The translations under genes were made by a program, and so were the position numbers. From an uncultured Lachnospiraceae bacterium (GTDB lineage: Bacteria > Bacillota > Clostridia > Lachnospirales > Lachnospiraceae): a stretch of DNA of 64,000 nt. Within the stretch, counting starts at the first letter, position 1; the number at the start of each line of letters is the position of its first letter. The stretch spans positions 46,268 to 110,267 of the forward strand of contig CANOMQ010000010.1 in the NCBI GenBank assembly GCA_947567595.1, in the 5' to 3' direction. Of the stretch, positions 24,549-33,501 are shown one piece after another. The notes beneath the pieces were generated by a model. The model was not told the DNA's origin. It was given only the letters and a program-made list of their open reading frames with translations, and ran no database searches.

Positions 24549-26871
24549 TTGATGAAAAGACCGCTTTGCTGCGTGTGTATGGCATTTGTGGCGGCTGTGT
24601 TTGTGTATCTTTTTTCGGGGCTTGTGCCTGCGCCGCCTGCTGGCGAGGCGCAGGGCAGCAGGCTTACGATTACGGGGGAGCTATACAACAAGGAATATAA
24701 GAAGGACAGTCTGATACTTTATCTAAGACATATCAAAAAAAAGAATATCAATCCAATTTCCAATGAAATGCAGACAACTGAATACGATTATGACACTTGT
24801 GTCATGTGCTATATGGACAGCGATGCCATGATTTCTGACGAGGACGTGAGGCTTGGCGCGTGGATTGTCGTGGAGGGGGAGGTCTCGCTGTTTTCTCCGG
24901 TGAGCAATCCGGGGGAGTTTGACGCAGCAGCCTATTACCGTACGCTTGGAATTGCCTTTCGGCTTTTTGACGCGAGGGTGCTTGCGAAAGGGACATCATA
25001 CAATGCTTATCAGGAGACGCTTTACAGGCTTCGGCAAACCTTTGGGGACGTCTATGATTTTGTGCTTTCCGAGAAGGACGCGGCGGTATTAAAGGCAATG
25101 ATACTTGGCGAAAAATCGGGGCTTGATGCGGAGAGCAAATCGTTGTTTCAACGGAGTGGCATTTCCCATATTTTGGCAATCTCGGGGCTGCACATTTCCT
25201 TGATTGGAATGTTGGTTTACGGTATCTTCAAAAAAATCAATGTCCCACGCATTCCGGCGGCTGTGTTTTGTATTATGTTGATGAGTGCTTACGGTGATCT
25301 GATTGGCATGTCAAGCTCTGCCTTTCGCGCGATTTTGATGTTTGGCATGAAGCTTTTGGCGGATATGCTGCGGCGCACGTATGATATGCTGACGGCGCTT
25401 TCCTTGGCGGCGGTGCTGCTTTTGATGGAGGAGCCGCTTTATCTGCAGCAGACGGGCTTTTTGCTCTCCTTTGGGGCGGTGCTTGGGATTTGTCTTTTTT
25501 CGGAGCTGGCATGTCCTGACTTGGAGTGCATACAAAGCCGTTTTCTTCGAAAAATGACTGCCGCAGTCAGTGGAAGTCTTAGTATTTTTCTGGTGCATTT
25601 TCCCATTCTTCTGTGTTCTTATTATGAATTTCCGGTGTATTCCTTTTTGCTGAATTTAATTGTTGTTCCTGCCATGAGCGTGGTGCTGGTGATGGGGCTT
25701 TTGTGCCTGTTGTTTGGCAGTCTTGGCGGTATCTTTTTGGGGGGGGGCGAAGCTTATGGGACTGGTCTGTCATGTGCTGCTGGCATTGTTTGAGACTGCC
25801 GGAAGCAGCTCGCTAAAGCTTCCGTTTGCGCAGTGGATTGTGGGCAGACCGGACAACTGGAAAATCGCGGTGTTTTATGTGGCGGTGCTGTCACTGTATT
25901 TCCTGTTTTGTTATGCGAAAAAGGCGTCCAAATCCCGACGCTGTGCGGCGCTTCATATGAAAATCAGCGTACCGTACTGGTACCGTTTGCTCTGCATTCT
26001 TTTGGCGGTCAGTTTTTTAAGTTTCCACGGAATTTATGACACGCGTGTCACTTTTTTGGACGTGGGACAGGGGGACGCGATTTGGGTGGAGAGCACGAGC
26101 GGAAAACATTATCTGATTGACGCAGGAAGCACTTCGAAAAGTCGGATTGGGCAGTACACCTTGCTGCCGTATCTGAAATATATGGGAACCTCAAACATTG
26201 ACGCGGTGTTTCTGACGCATTTGGACGAGGATCATATTTCGGGGGTGCGTGAGCTGCTGGAGGGGTACGACAGGCATGGGGGCGCGTCGGGAGTACGGAT
26301 TGACAGGATTATCGTGGCGCAGGCAGTCATAAAAGATGCGCCGTATCAGGTGCTTCGCAAGCTTTGCGAGGAGAAGGGGATTGCGCTTTTGCATGCGAAA
26401 GCAGGCGACGTGATTGGGGACAAAGCGCTTTCCTTTGAGGTACTGCACCCGGATAAAGACTATGTGCCACAGTCACGCAACGCCTATTCATTGGTGCTAA
26501 AGCTTTCCGTAAACGATGGGGGGACACGGTTTTGTGCGTTGCTTACCGGAGATGTGGAGGCGGACGGCGAGGCGGAGGTGATGGACTATTTGAGGGCGCA
26601 TGGGCAGGAAGGGCAGATTGACTTGTATAAGGCGGCACATCACGGCTCAAAATATTCCAACACATGGGAGCTTTTGGAGCTGCTAAGACCGACAGTTGCT
26701 GTGATTTCCTGCGGGGAAAACAACCGCTACGGGCACCCGCACGCGCAGGCGCTTGCACAGCTTGAGCAGGTAGGGAGCAGGATAGCGGTGACAAAGGACG
26801 TTGGGGCAGTGATGATACGCATACGAAATGGCAGGTGGCGCGTGGAGTATGGAAGAAGTGGGGTATCATAA
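24549..26871 (+). pseudogene. comEC: ComEC/Rec2 DNA-uptake channel, split by a frameshift at a G9 tract
   Basis: Together the two frames encode a complete ComEC of about 773 residues. First part (24549-25793) holds the signal/TM segment, an OB-fold-like domain and the polytopic competence domain (FQRSGISHILAISGLHISLI). Second part (in the +1 frame through 26871) finishes the TMs and adds the metallo-hydrolase domain with LTHLDEDHISG (metal ligands) and KAAHHGSKYSNTWELL. The frames join at nine consecutive G (25739-25747); eight G would make one protein. This could be a real off state, slippage, or a sequencing error in the run. The product would move single-stranded DNA into the cell. Confidence 0.9.
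25739..25747 (+). repeat. Homopolymer of nine G inside comEC
   Basis: Nine consecutive G bases at the point where the comEC frame is lost. Removing one G restores FLGGAKLMG in a continuous frame. Confidence 0.95.
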
Positions 26872-26915
26872 AGAAAAAAAATGTGATACAATACGAATAT
26901 CAGGGAGGGAGCATT

Positions 26916-27902
26916 ATGAAGCGTATCGTACAGGACATCAAGAGCGGGCAGTTTTGCAATGTCTATCTGCTTTACGGAGAGGAAGCGTATCTGCGGCGAC
27001 AGTACCGCGACAATTTAAGAAAAGCGCTTGTGCCGGAAGAGGATACGATGAATTGCAGCGTTTTTTCAGGGAAAGATACGAATATCAATGAGGTCATTGA
27101 TTTGGCAGGCACAATGCCGTTTTTTGCCGAGCGGCGCGTAATCATTGTAGAAAATAGCGGTCTCTTTAAGGCGGCGGCAAATGACAGGCTGCTAACGCTT
27201 TTGAAAAATATGCCGGAAACGTCGTACCTTATTTTTGTGGAGGAGGAAGTTGACAAGCGCGGGAAGTTATACAAGGCTGTTGCTGCAAAAGGCTATGCCG
27301 CGCTCTGCGAGGTGCAGGACGAGGCGACGCTGAAAAAGTGGATTATGGGCTTGCTCAAAAAAGAGAACAAAATGATAACGGCGGACGCTCTGACGCTGCT
27401 GCTTGATAAGACAGGTGCCAATATGGAAACAATCCGGCGCGAGGTGGAGAAGCTGGTCTGCTACAAATATGAGGACGAGGGCATCACGGCGCAGGACGTT
27501 GAGGAGCTTTGCACGGTGCAGATACAGAACCGGATTTTCGAGATGGTGGAGGCTGTGGCGGCAAAGAACCAAAAGGCGGCGCTCTCGTTGTATTACGACC
27601 TGCTTGCGCTCAAAGAGGCGCCGATGAAGATTTTGGCGCTGATTGCAAGGCAGTTCAACATGCTCCTCCAAGTAAAGGAAATGAAGAAAAAGGGCTATCC
27701 CGAAAACGAGATTGCGCAGCGGACAGGGCTGAATGCGTATTTTTTGAAAAAAAAGTACATTCCGCAGGCGGCGCAGTTTAAATTATATCAGCTTGAGGCG
27801 GCGCTTCGGGAGTGCGTGGAGGCGGAGGAGCGGGTAAAGACCGGAAAAATGGCTGATACGCTGAGCGTGGAGCTGATTATCGTAGGATTAAGTGCAAAAT
27901 AG
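26916..27902 (+). CDS. holA: DNA polymerase III subunit delta
   Basis: A 328-residue clamp-loader delta subunit. The fold-typical N-terminus is MKRIVQDIKSGQFCNVYLLYGEEAYLRR, with a delta P-loop-like region lacking ATPase residues, and the C-terminal segment LIARQFNMLLQVKEMKKKG is the HolA collar signature. The start at 26916 has GGGAGGGAG seven bases before it; an earlier ATG in frame (26835) would overlap comEC. comEC-holA adjacency is common in Firmicutes. It is followed by a DUF4250 gene and a strong terminator. Confidence 0.95.
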   Translation: MKRIVQDIKSGQFCNVYLLYGEEAYLRRQYRDNLRKALVPEEDTMNCSVFSGKDTNINEVIDLAGTMPFFAERRVIIVENSGLFKAAANDRLLTLLKNMPETSYLIFVEEEVDKRGKLYKAVAAKGYAALCEVQDEATLKKWIMGLLKKENKMITADALTLLLDKTGANMETIRREVEKLVCYKYEDEGITAQDVEELCTVQIQNRIFEMVEAVAAKNQKAALSLYYDLLALKEAPMKILALIARQFNMLLQVKEMKKKGYPENEIAQRTGLNAYFLKKKYIPQAAQFKLYQLEAALRECVEAEERVKTGKMADTLSVELIIVGLSAK

Positions 27903-27913
27903 GGGGTGAGGGT

Positions 27914-28087
27914 ATGCTGCCAAAAGACGCGGTGATGCTTTTAAGCGTCATCAATCTAAAGCTAAGGGACTTTTATCCAAGTCTCGACGCATTCTGTGAG
28001 GACACGGGCGAGGACAGGGGAGAAATCGAGAAGCGGCTTGCAGGGATTGACTATCATTATGATGCAGAAAAGAACCAGTTTGTATAA
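27914..28087 (+). CDS. DUF4250-like small protein
   Basis: A 57-residue protein starting MLPKDAVMLLSVINLKLRDFY and ending DYHYDAEKNQFV, which matches the small Clostridia family I recall as DUF4250. GGGGTGAG lies a few bases before ATG 27914. It is 11 bases after holA and is probably in the same transcript, which ends at the next hairpin. No function known. Confidence 0.8.
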   Translation: MLPKDAVMLLSVINLKLRDFYPSLDAFCEDTGEDRGEIEKRLAGIDYHYDAEKNQFV

Positions 28088-28129
28088 AATGAAGTACAAA
28101 AAATTTAATAAAAAAGTCTTATTGGTAAA

Positions 28130-28188
28130 AATAGCCAATTTGTCCGAGATGTATTTACAATTGTGACAAATTGGCTATTCCTTTTTTG
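28130..28188 (+). terminator. Rho-independent terminator after holA-DUF4250
   Basis: A perfect 15-bp stem, AATAGCCAATTTGTC (28130-28144) with its complement at 28165-28179, 20-base loop, then CCTTTTTT. Confidence 0.8.
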
Positions 28189-28284
28189 GTGCGGAAAAAG
28201 TCAGATTATGGGAAATGGTAGAGAAGGCACAAAATCGTGAATATGCATAAAAAATCGCCAAAAACAAAAGAGAGTTATCTAAAA

Positions 28285-28353
28285 TGCACAATGATTGTGC
28301 AAAAAATTAGGTGTTTCGACCTATTGCCCAATTGCTAAAATATGTGCTATAAA
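28285..28353 (+). promoter_or_regulatory. Pectate lyase upstream region: palindrome and possible promoter
   Basis: A perfect inverted repeat TGCACAAT-G-ATTGTGCA (28285-28301) lies just before a possible promoter, TTGCCC (28324-28329) and TATAAA (28348-28353), 18 bases apart. The palindrome is a candidate operator. The rest of the 28189-28486 stretch shows nothing else I can call. Confidence 0.4.
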
Positions 28354-28486
28354 ATATTCGTGGGAAGTTGGTGCAAATCGAAAAGAAAACGATAAAATGC
28401 GCCGACAAAGCAATGTTATCAAGATTGTCACAAAAGAACACAAAGGAACAAAGAAAATTCACAACCAAAAAACGGAGGAAAAAAAC

Positions 28487-30013
28487 GTGGGAACAAGTTT
28501 GAAAAACAAATTCAGGAAGCTTTTAACAGTTGCACTTGCAGTCTGCATGGTATTTGGCATGACGCTGCATACCGGAATGTCTACGGTACAGGCGGCGGAC
28601 TCGACATCTTGGAATTTCAAGAACACAGGCTTTAAGAGCCTTGGCACCATTACTTCAAACGTGACAGTCAGCGGACTTGGGCTGATTGCAACCAGCACGA
28701 AAACAATGTCAGTCATCGCAGACGCACAGACCGTTTCAGGCACATCTTACACCCATGCACTTGCACTTGGTGGCAGCGGTTCGAAAAGCTATCGCGCAGT
28801 CAAGGTTCCCGTAAGCTCAGACGCAACGATTAAGGTTGTTTTAAAAAGCTCAGGAAGCACGGCAAGAACACTTGTTGTAGCAGACGCAAACGGAAAGCAG
28901 CTTGGCACAATGAACGCAAATGTGGCAGCAGCGCAGGCTTCTTATAACTACAAGGGTTCGGCAGGCTCCGTTTATCTTTATTCCTCAAACAGCGGCATCA
29001 ATCTTTATAAAATACAGGTGGACAACAGGGGAACGTCGTCAGGAAGCACTTCCGGCAGCACATCATCAGGAAGCACTTCCTCAGGCACAACCACTCCTTC
29101 AGGAAACACGATTACCGTTAAAAATGGCGGCACAACACTTGCCGCGGCTGTAAAGAGCGCAAAGAGCGGTACGACAATCGTGATTGACGGTACGGTAAAG
29201 TCAGACAAAATCGTCCTTCCGGCAGGCGTCCACATTTCCGGCAAGAACAATGCGACCATTGATTTTTCACAGACCTCAGGCAGCTCAGGAAGAGGCATTA
29301 CAATCAAAGGAAACGGAAGCGTTTTACAGAATATCACGGTTAAGAACGCATCAGACAACGGAATTTATATTTCAGGCTCCAACAATACATTAAAGTACGT
29401 CGTATGCTGCTACAATCATGACGCAGGCTTTCAGGTATCAGACGGCGGCGCAAACAACAAGTTCTACAACTGTACGGCACACCACAATGCAGACGCTACG
29501 GGCGAGAACGCGGACGGCTTTGCGGTAAAGCTCCATTCAGGAGAGGGCAATTATTTTGAGAACTGTGTGGCAGAGTATAACAGTGATGACGGCTGGGACT
29601 GCTATGCGGCACATGGCGCGGTGAAGCTGATTAACTGTCAGGCAAACTATAACGGCTACTGCGACGGCATCTACGGAGACGGAAACGGCTTTAAGATGGG
29701 TGGCGTGGACAACAAGACGCCCGGCGTGGCAGCACACCTTGACCCGCTGAACCACTACCTTGAGGGCTGTGTCGCAAAGGGTAATTACGCAGCAGGCTTT
29801 GACAGAAATAATCAGAGCGGCGTTGTCACAATGAAGAACTGCACCGGAGACGGAAACAAGACCTACAACTACAACTGGTCCCTTACAGGAAAGCCTTCTG
29901 CACTTGGTTATCAGGTAACATTTGCAAAGGCAAAGATTATAAGCTGTACTTCAAAGAATGGCAAAAATAATCTCAAGGGAGCGGAGCTGAGCGGGAACTG
30001 CATTGGTTTCTAA
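28487..30013 (+). CDS. Secreted pectate lyase-like protein, right-handed beta-helix (PL9 type)
   Basis: A 508-residue exported polysaccharide lyase. Signal peptide about residues 1-36 (LLTVALAVCMVFGMTL ... AADS). An N-terminal beta-sandwich (about 40-170) of the type seen beside such lyases is followed by a Ser/Gly/Thr linker, then a parallel beta-helix. The helix holds NADGFAVKLHSGEG and NSDDGWDCYAA, which fit the catalytic Lys and calcium-binding Asp cluster of PL9. It would cleave pectate by beta-elimination outside the cell. Start is GTG 28487 with GGAGG eight bases upstream; a longer in-frame start at 28295 has no ribosome site and would bury the signal peptide. Confidence 0.85.
   Translation: MGTSLKNKFRKLLTVALAVCMVFGMTLHTGMSTVQAADSTSWNFKNTGFKSLGTITSNVTVSGLGLIATSTKTMSVIADAQTVSGTSYTHALALGGSGSKSYRAVKVPVSSDATIKVVLKSSGSTARTLVVADANGKQLGTMNANVAAAQASYNYKGSAGSVYLYSSNSGINLYKIQVDNRGTSSGSTSGSTSSGSTSSGTTTPSGNTITVKNGGTTLAAAVKSAKSGTTIVIDGTVKSDKIVLPAGVHISGKNNATIDFSQTSGSSGRGITIKGNGSVLQNITVKNASDNGIYISGSNNTLKYVVCCYNHDAGFQVSDGGANNKFYNCTAHHNADATGENADGFAVKLHSGEGNYFENCVAEYNSDDGWDCYAAHGAVKLINCQANYNGYCDGIYGDGNGFKMGGVDNKTPGVAAHLDPLNHYLEGCVAKGNYAAGFDRNNQSGVVTMKNCTGDGNKTYNYNWSLTGKPSALGYQVTFAKAKIISCTSKNGKNNLKGAELSGNCIGF
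29034..29105 (+). repeat. Ser/Gly/Thr linker repeat in the pectate lyase
   Basis: Short tandem units encoding SGSTS/SSGSTT separate the N-terminal sandwich from the beta-helix, a typical flexible linker in secreted plant-wall enzymes. Confidence 0.7.
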
Positions 30014-30048
30014 ACCGGATTTTGATAGAATAAATAAAAGAAAAGAAA

Positions 30049-30083
30049 GAACGCAGGCTTGCGGGTTTAAGCCTGCGTTTTTT
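30049..30083. terminator. Bidirectional rho-independent terminator
   Basis: ACGCAGGCTT and AAGCCTGCGT form a stem with an eight-base loop and a following T6. It lies between the converging pectate lyase and deacetylase genes. Confidence 0.85.
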
Positions 30084-30086
30084 GCA

Positions 30087-30791
30087 TTAATCAAATAAAA
30101 TCTTATCCACTGTCACAAATTCATACCCCTGCTGCTGCAGCTCATCGACAATGGCAAGCGCGGCTTCGACAGAGGTTTTGTAGTAGTCATGCATTAGAAT
30201 AATATCGTTTTCCCCCACCTTTTTGAGGACGGTCTGTGTGATGCAGGAGGCGTCTGCCGTACACCAGTCAAGCGGATCGACGCTCCACAGGATAGGAAAC
30301 ATGTTCAGTTCGGATTCCAGCTTTTTGTCCCATGCACCGTAAGGGGGGCGCACATACAAAACCTCTTCGCCCGTGATTTCCTGCAATACTTCATTTGTCC
30401 TGACTAACTCCCGCTTGAATTTTTCACGGTTTGTTTTCGTAAGCTCAATATGGGTATAGGTGTGGTTGCCAATCAGATGTCCTTCATCATGCATACGCTT
30501 GATGATGTCGGGGTGAAGTGCGGCATTTTCACCAGTGACAAAGAAAGTTGCCCTGACGCCGCGCTCCTTTAAGCCGTCAAGCAGCGGCTCCGTGTAAAGC
30601 GGGTGCGGACCGTCGTCAAAGGTCAGTGCGACGCGCCTGACATCGGAGGCAATCTGAGGCTGGGCAAGCGTAAGGAGTGCACGGTTATAAAACGCAAGCT
30701 GACGGTTTAGCGCAAGTGCCGCAAGGCACAGTGCCAAGGCGTATAATAGCTTGAAGACGAAGTGGAAATCGTCCGGTAATCGGTTTTTCAT
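30087..30791 (-). CDS. Polysaccharide deacetylase (CE4 family)
   Basis: A 234-residue membrane-anchored deacetylase (single TM near residues 12-30). The NodB-homology motifs are all visible: TFDDGPH (catalytic Asp and metal Asp), NHTYTH (metal His pair), RPPYG, DPLDW and ILMHD. It probably deacetylates peptidoglycan or another cell-wall glycan; PgdA-type or sporulation-type roles are open. The start at 30791 has GGGGA six bases upstream; an earlier ATG in frame exists at 30815. Confidence 0.92.
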   Translation of the reverse strand: MKNRLPDDFHFVFKLLYALALCLAALALNRQLAFYNRALLTLAQPQIASDVRRVALTFDDGPHPLYTEPLLDGLKERGVRATFFVTGENAALHPDIIKRMHDEGHLIGNHTYTHIELTKTNREKFKRELVRTNEVLQEITGEEVLYVRPPYGAWDKKLESELNMFPILWSVDPLDWCTADASCITQTVLKKVGENDIILMHDYYKTSVEAALAIVDELQQQGYEFVTVDKILFD

Positions 30792-30890
30792 ACGAAGTCC
30801 CCGCTCATGAAACAATTCGTTCTATATACAGTATATGGCGGGGGGCATGTCATCATTCAATGGAACTTTAACAGAAAAATCGGAATAAAG

Positions 30891-30918
30891 AAAACTCCCG
30901 CCGCAAAGCAGGAGTTTT
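30891..30918 (-). terminator. Probable terminator after the second chemoreceptor
   Basis: AAAACTCC (30891-30898) and GGAGTTTT (30911-30918) pair with a 12-base loop. On the minus strand it is followed by CTTTATTCC, a modest T tract. Confidence 0.55.
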
Positions 30919-30938
30919 CGTATGGTCATTGTATGGAT

Positions 30939-32636
30939 TTATTTTTGCAATGAAAACTGCTCAATCAGCCCGTTCAGAATGGTAGCCTGTGCGGACAATT
31001 CCTCGCTCGTTGCGGAAGCCTCCTCGGCAGTCGCGGCGTTGGTCTGTACCACCTCGGAAATTTGGTCGATTCCATGCTCCGCCCGGCGCATTGCCTCTGC
31101 CTGATCCTCCACCATTGTCTTGAGGTCTTTCGAAAAGTCCGCAATCTCCTTGATACCCTGTACAACCGATTCAATCGCGTTTGCTGCATTCTCGGCAGCC
31201 CTGTTTCCTTTCGTAACCTCTCTGATAGAGCTTCCAATCAGCTCGCGCGTATCAACGGCAGCCTGCGCGCTCTGATTTGCCAACACACGGATTTCATCGG
31301 CAACAACCGAAAATCCGCGTCCTGATTCGCCCGCCCTTGCAGCCTCAATCGAAGCATTTAAGGACAAAAGGTTTGTCTGTGAGGCAATGGATTCAATCTC
31401 TGAAATGATATCGCCAATCCTTGTGGAAGCCTCGTTAATCCGTTTCATTGCCGCAATCATGTTGTTCATCTCACCACGGCTGTTGTCCGCCTGATCGGCA
31501 TAGCGCTGTGCTTTTATGTAAGACTCGTCTGCGCTGAGCGCGCTCTTTTCCATTGTGGCAGTAATGTCAGAGATGGTGGAGTGCAAATCCATAACGGCAT
31601 TGGTCTGCTCCGTCGCGCCTTCCGCAAGGCTCTGCGACGCGTCCGCCAAATCGCCAGAGCCGCTGGATACCTGATTGGAAACCTCGTTGATGGATAACAG
31701 GGTTTCCGTCATCTGATCCCGCAAGCCACGCATGGATACATATAATTTATTAAAGTCACCGGTGTATTTATCGGAGCAGCTTGACTTGATGTTATAATTT
31801 CCGCCTGCCATTTCGCCTAAAACCTCACCGACGTCATGGATAATCTGATTTAAGGTATTTGCCATCTCCGTCGCGTCTTTTTCCATGTGCTCAATCTCGT
31901 CCCCAGTATCAACCATCGGGAACGGTGAGGAAAGGTCGCCTGCCGCAAAGGTCTTAAGACGCTCTCCAAGCTTGCCCAAGGGAGCAGCAATTCCCTTCGC
32001 AATGACATGCCCCATCTTGGTTGCCAGTACGATTGCGACTGCGATAACGACAAAAATGATAATGGATAAAAGAATGCATACGATAATCAGCGTGCCGGAC
32101 AACTGATTTCCCTGTGTTACCTTTACCTCCAAAAGTTGTTCAAGCTGTGTATAAATGCTGTTATATACAGGCGCCAGTTCGTTGAGCGCGATATCCTGTG
32201 CCTGTCTGCAAAGCTCCCTGTCAGTTGTTGCGCCAAGCTCCATTATCTGGGTATCGAGTTTCCAGTATTCATCTAATTCCGCACGGATTTTGTCGTAGGT
32301 CTCCCTTCCGTCCTTTGATACGATGGTATTTTCGATGGCGGAAAAATACTCTTCAAATTTAACCTTACCTTCGTTGTGCTGTTTTACAACCGTATCAATT
32401 GCGTCTGCGTCATCATAACCGATTGCAGCACGAAGCGAGGAGCGAAGATCCGCAAATTCAAACATTGCCTTTCCGATGTCACCCTGCGCAAAACCAAAAT
32501 TTTTCAAAGCGTAAGAGTACCTGCTTGAGATGACAATAAGGGCAATCAGTGCCAGTACTGCCACGGCAGCCATTATCGAGGCTACCTTAAAAAAAGATTT
32601 GGTTAGCTTTTTTTCAATGCTGTTCCGTTCGTTCAT
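30939..32636 (-). CDS. Methyl-accepting chemotaxis protein (four-helix-bundle sensor)
   Basis: A 565-residue chemoreceptor. TM1 is near residues 15-35, followed by a helical sensor of about 140 residues and TM2 near 180-207 ([19 protein letters not shown]). HAMP and a full signalling hairpin follow, with the tip region [30 protein letters not shown]. It is intact, unlike the first receptor. A sigma-A-like promoter lies upstream; I saw no sigma-28 site. No cheA/cheW are nearby, so it must signal to arrays encoded elsewhere. Confidence 0.95.
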   Translation of the reverse strand: MNERNSIEKKLTKSFFKVASIMAAVAVLALIALIVISSRYSYALKNFGFAQGDIGKAMFEFADLRSSLRAAIGYDDADAIDTVVKQHNEGKVKFEEYFSAIENTIVSKDGRETYDKIRAELDEYWKLDTQIMELGATTDRELCRQAQDIALNELAPVYNSIYTQLEQLLEVKVTQGNQLSGTLIIVCILLSIIIFVVIAVAIVLATKMGHVIAKGIAAPLGKLGERLKTFAAGDLSSPFPMVDTGDEIEHMEKDATEMANTLNQIIHDVGEVLGEMAGGNYNIKSSCSDKYTGDFNKLYVSMRGLRDQMTETLLSINEVSNQVSSGSGDLADASQSLAEGATEQTNAVMDLHSTISDITATMEKSALSADESYIKAQRYADQADNSRGEMNNMIAAMKRINEASTRIGDIISEIESIASQTNLLSLNASIEAARAGESGRGFSVVADEIRVLANQSAQAAVDTRELIGSSIREVTKGNRAAENAANAIESVVQGIKEIADFSKDLKTMVEDQAEAMRRAEHGIDQISEVVQTNAATAEEASATSEELSAQATILNGLIEQFSLQK

Positions 32637-32733
32637 GGTTCATAGTCTCCTTTCCGTTACCAAAACAATAAAAATATTTGACGCATTCCCCCCCTAGAAC
32701 AGTTTTATCTTTCGGAATATGGCGTCTTATAAT

Positions 32734-32761
32734 ATTATAGCGCATGAAAAAATTTATTCAA
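32734..32761 (-). promoter_or_regulatory. Sigma-A-like promoter for the chemoreceptor
   Basis: On the minus strand TTGAAT (32756-32761) and TATAAT (32734-32739) are 16 bases apart, about 100 bases before ATG 32636. Confidence 0.65.
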
Positions 32762-32869
32762 GACCTTAATGGTGATGTTTCATGAAACAGATAAATTCAG
32801 TGTGGGGTTCTTTGTGTACTTTGAATAAATTATTTTACAATTGTTCCCGCGTGGATTTCCATATTTTGC

Positions 32870-32898
32870 TTGATAAATTGGGTAGACAATACTATAAT
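32870..32898 (+). promoter_or_regulatory. Sigma-A-like promoter for the TPR-like gene and epimerase
   Basis: TTGATA (32870-32875) and a perfect TATAAT (32893-32898) with a 17-base spacer, 85 bases before ATG 32983. Confidence 0.7.
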
Positions 32899-32982
32899 CT
32901 AGTTGTGCCACTGATATATTTTTGCCCAAAAGGCGGCATTGGAATTTTGGATTTTTTGGGTTAAGGGGAAAGGAAGTTTCAA

Positions 32983-33501
32983 ATGGGGAGAGACGCAAAG
33001 TGGAATCAGTTTGCCGAGTTGACGGCGCGCTGTTATAAAGCCACGCAAAACGGAAATACTTTAAATACATGCTGGAACGATGTGTTTTATGCACTGATGG
33101 ATATCATAGATGAGGAGCGCAGGACAAATGGCGGTTTTGCAAGAGAGCTTGGGGATTTGGAGCAGCATACGGATTTTAAATTTAATATAGAGGGGCTGAT
33201 TAGGGACTACTTTGAATGGCTTTGGAGGCTTGGGGATTATCAGGAGATTTGCAAAAGCGGCGACCGGATTATCAGCGCCTTTGACTGGAAGGTGGAATCC
33301 TCGTCGCCAATCCGGCGCATGGTTGTCAAAGCCTTGATGGAAATGGGAAAAAAGGACGAGGCGGTGCAGTATTGCATGGAGTGGATTAAGGCGGAGCCGG
33401 AGGACGTCAACGCGGCGATGACCAAGAAGGCACTGCTCGCAGATGCGGATGCGGCAAAAACAATGTTGGAGGGACAACAGGAGGGAGAAGCAGAATGCTA
33501 G
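32983..33501 (+). CDS. Unknown helical protein with TPR-like C-terminus
   Basis: A 172-residue all-helical soluble protein. Its C-terminal half (MVVKALMEMGKKDEAVQYCMEWIKAEPEDVN) has the spacing of a tetratricopeptide unit. It overlaps the start of the epimerase gene by seven bases, so the two are translated together. I do not recognise the family. Start is ATG 32983 after AAAGGAAG. Confidence 0.65.
   Translation: MGRDAKWNQFAELTARCYKATQNGNTLNTCWNDVFYALMDIIDEERRTNGGFARELGDLEQHTDFKFNIEGLIRDYFEWLWRLGDYQEICKSGDRIISAFDWKVESSSPIRRMVVKALMEMGKKDEAVQYCMEWIKAEPEDVNAAMTKKALLADADAAKTMLEGQQEGEAEC

Noticed and set aside
28295-28486. Upstream extension of the pectate lyase to an ATG at 28295
   Set aside because: It would put about 64 residues ahead of the signal peptide and ignore the GGAGG in front of GTG 28487.
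32782-32964. A 60-codon plus-strand ORF between the chemoreceptor and the TPR-like gene
   Set aside because: It overlaps the chemoreceptor -35 side and the promoter of the next gene, and has no ribosome site or family resemblance.
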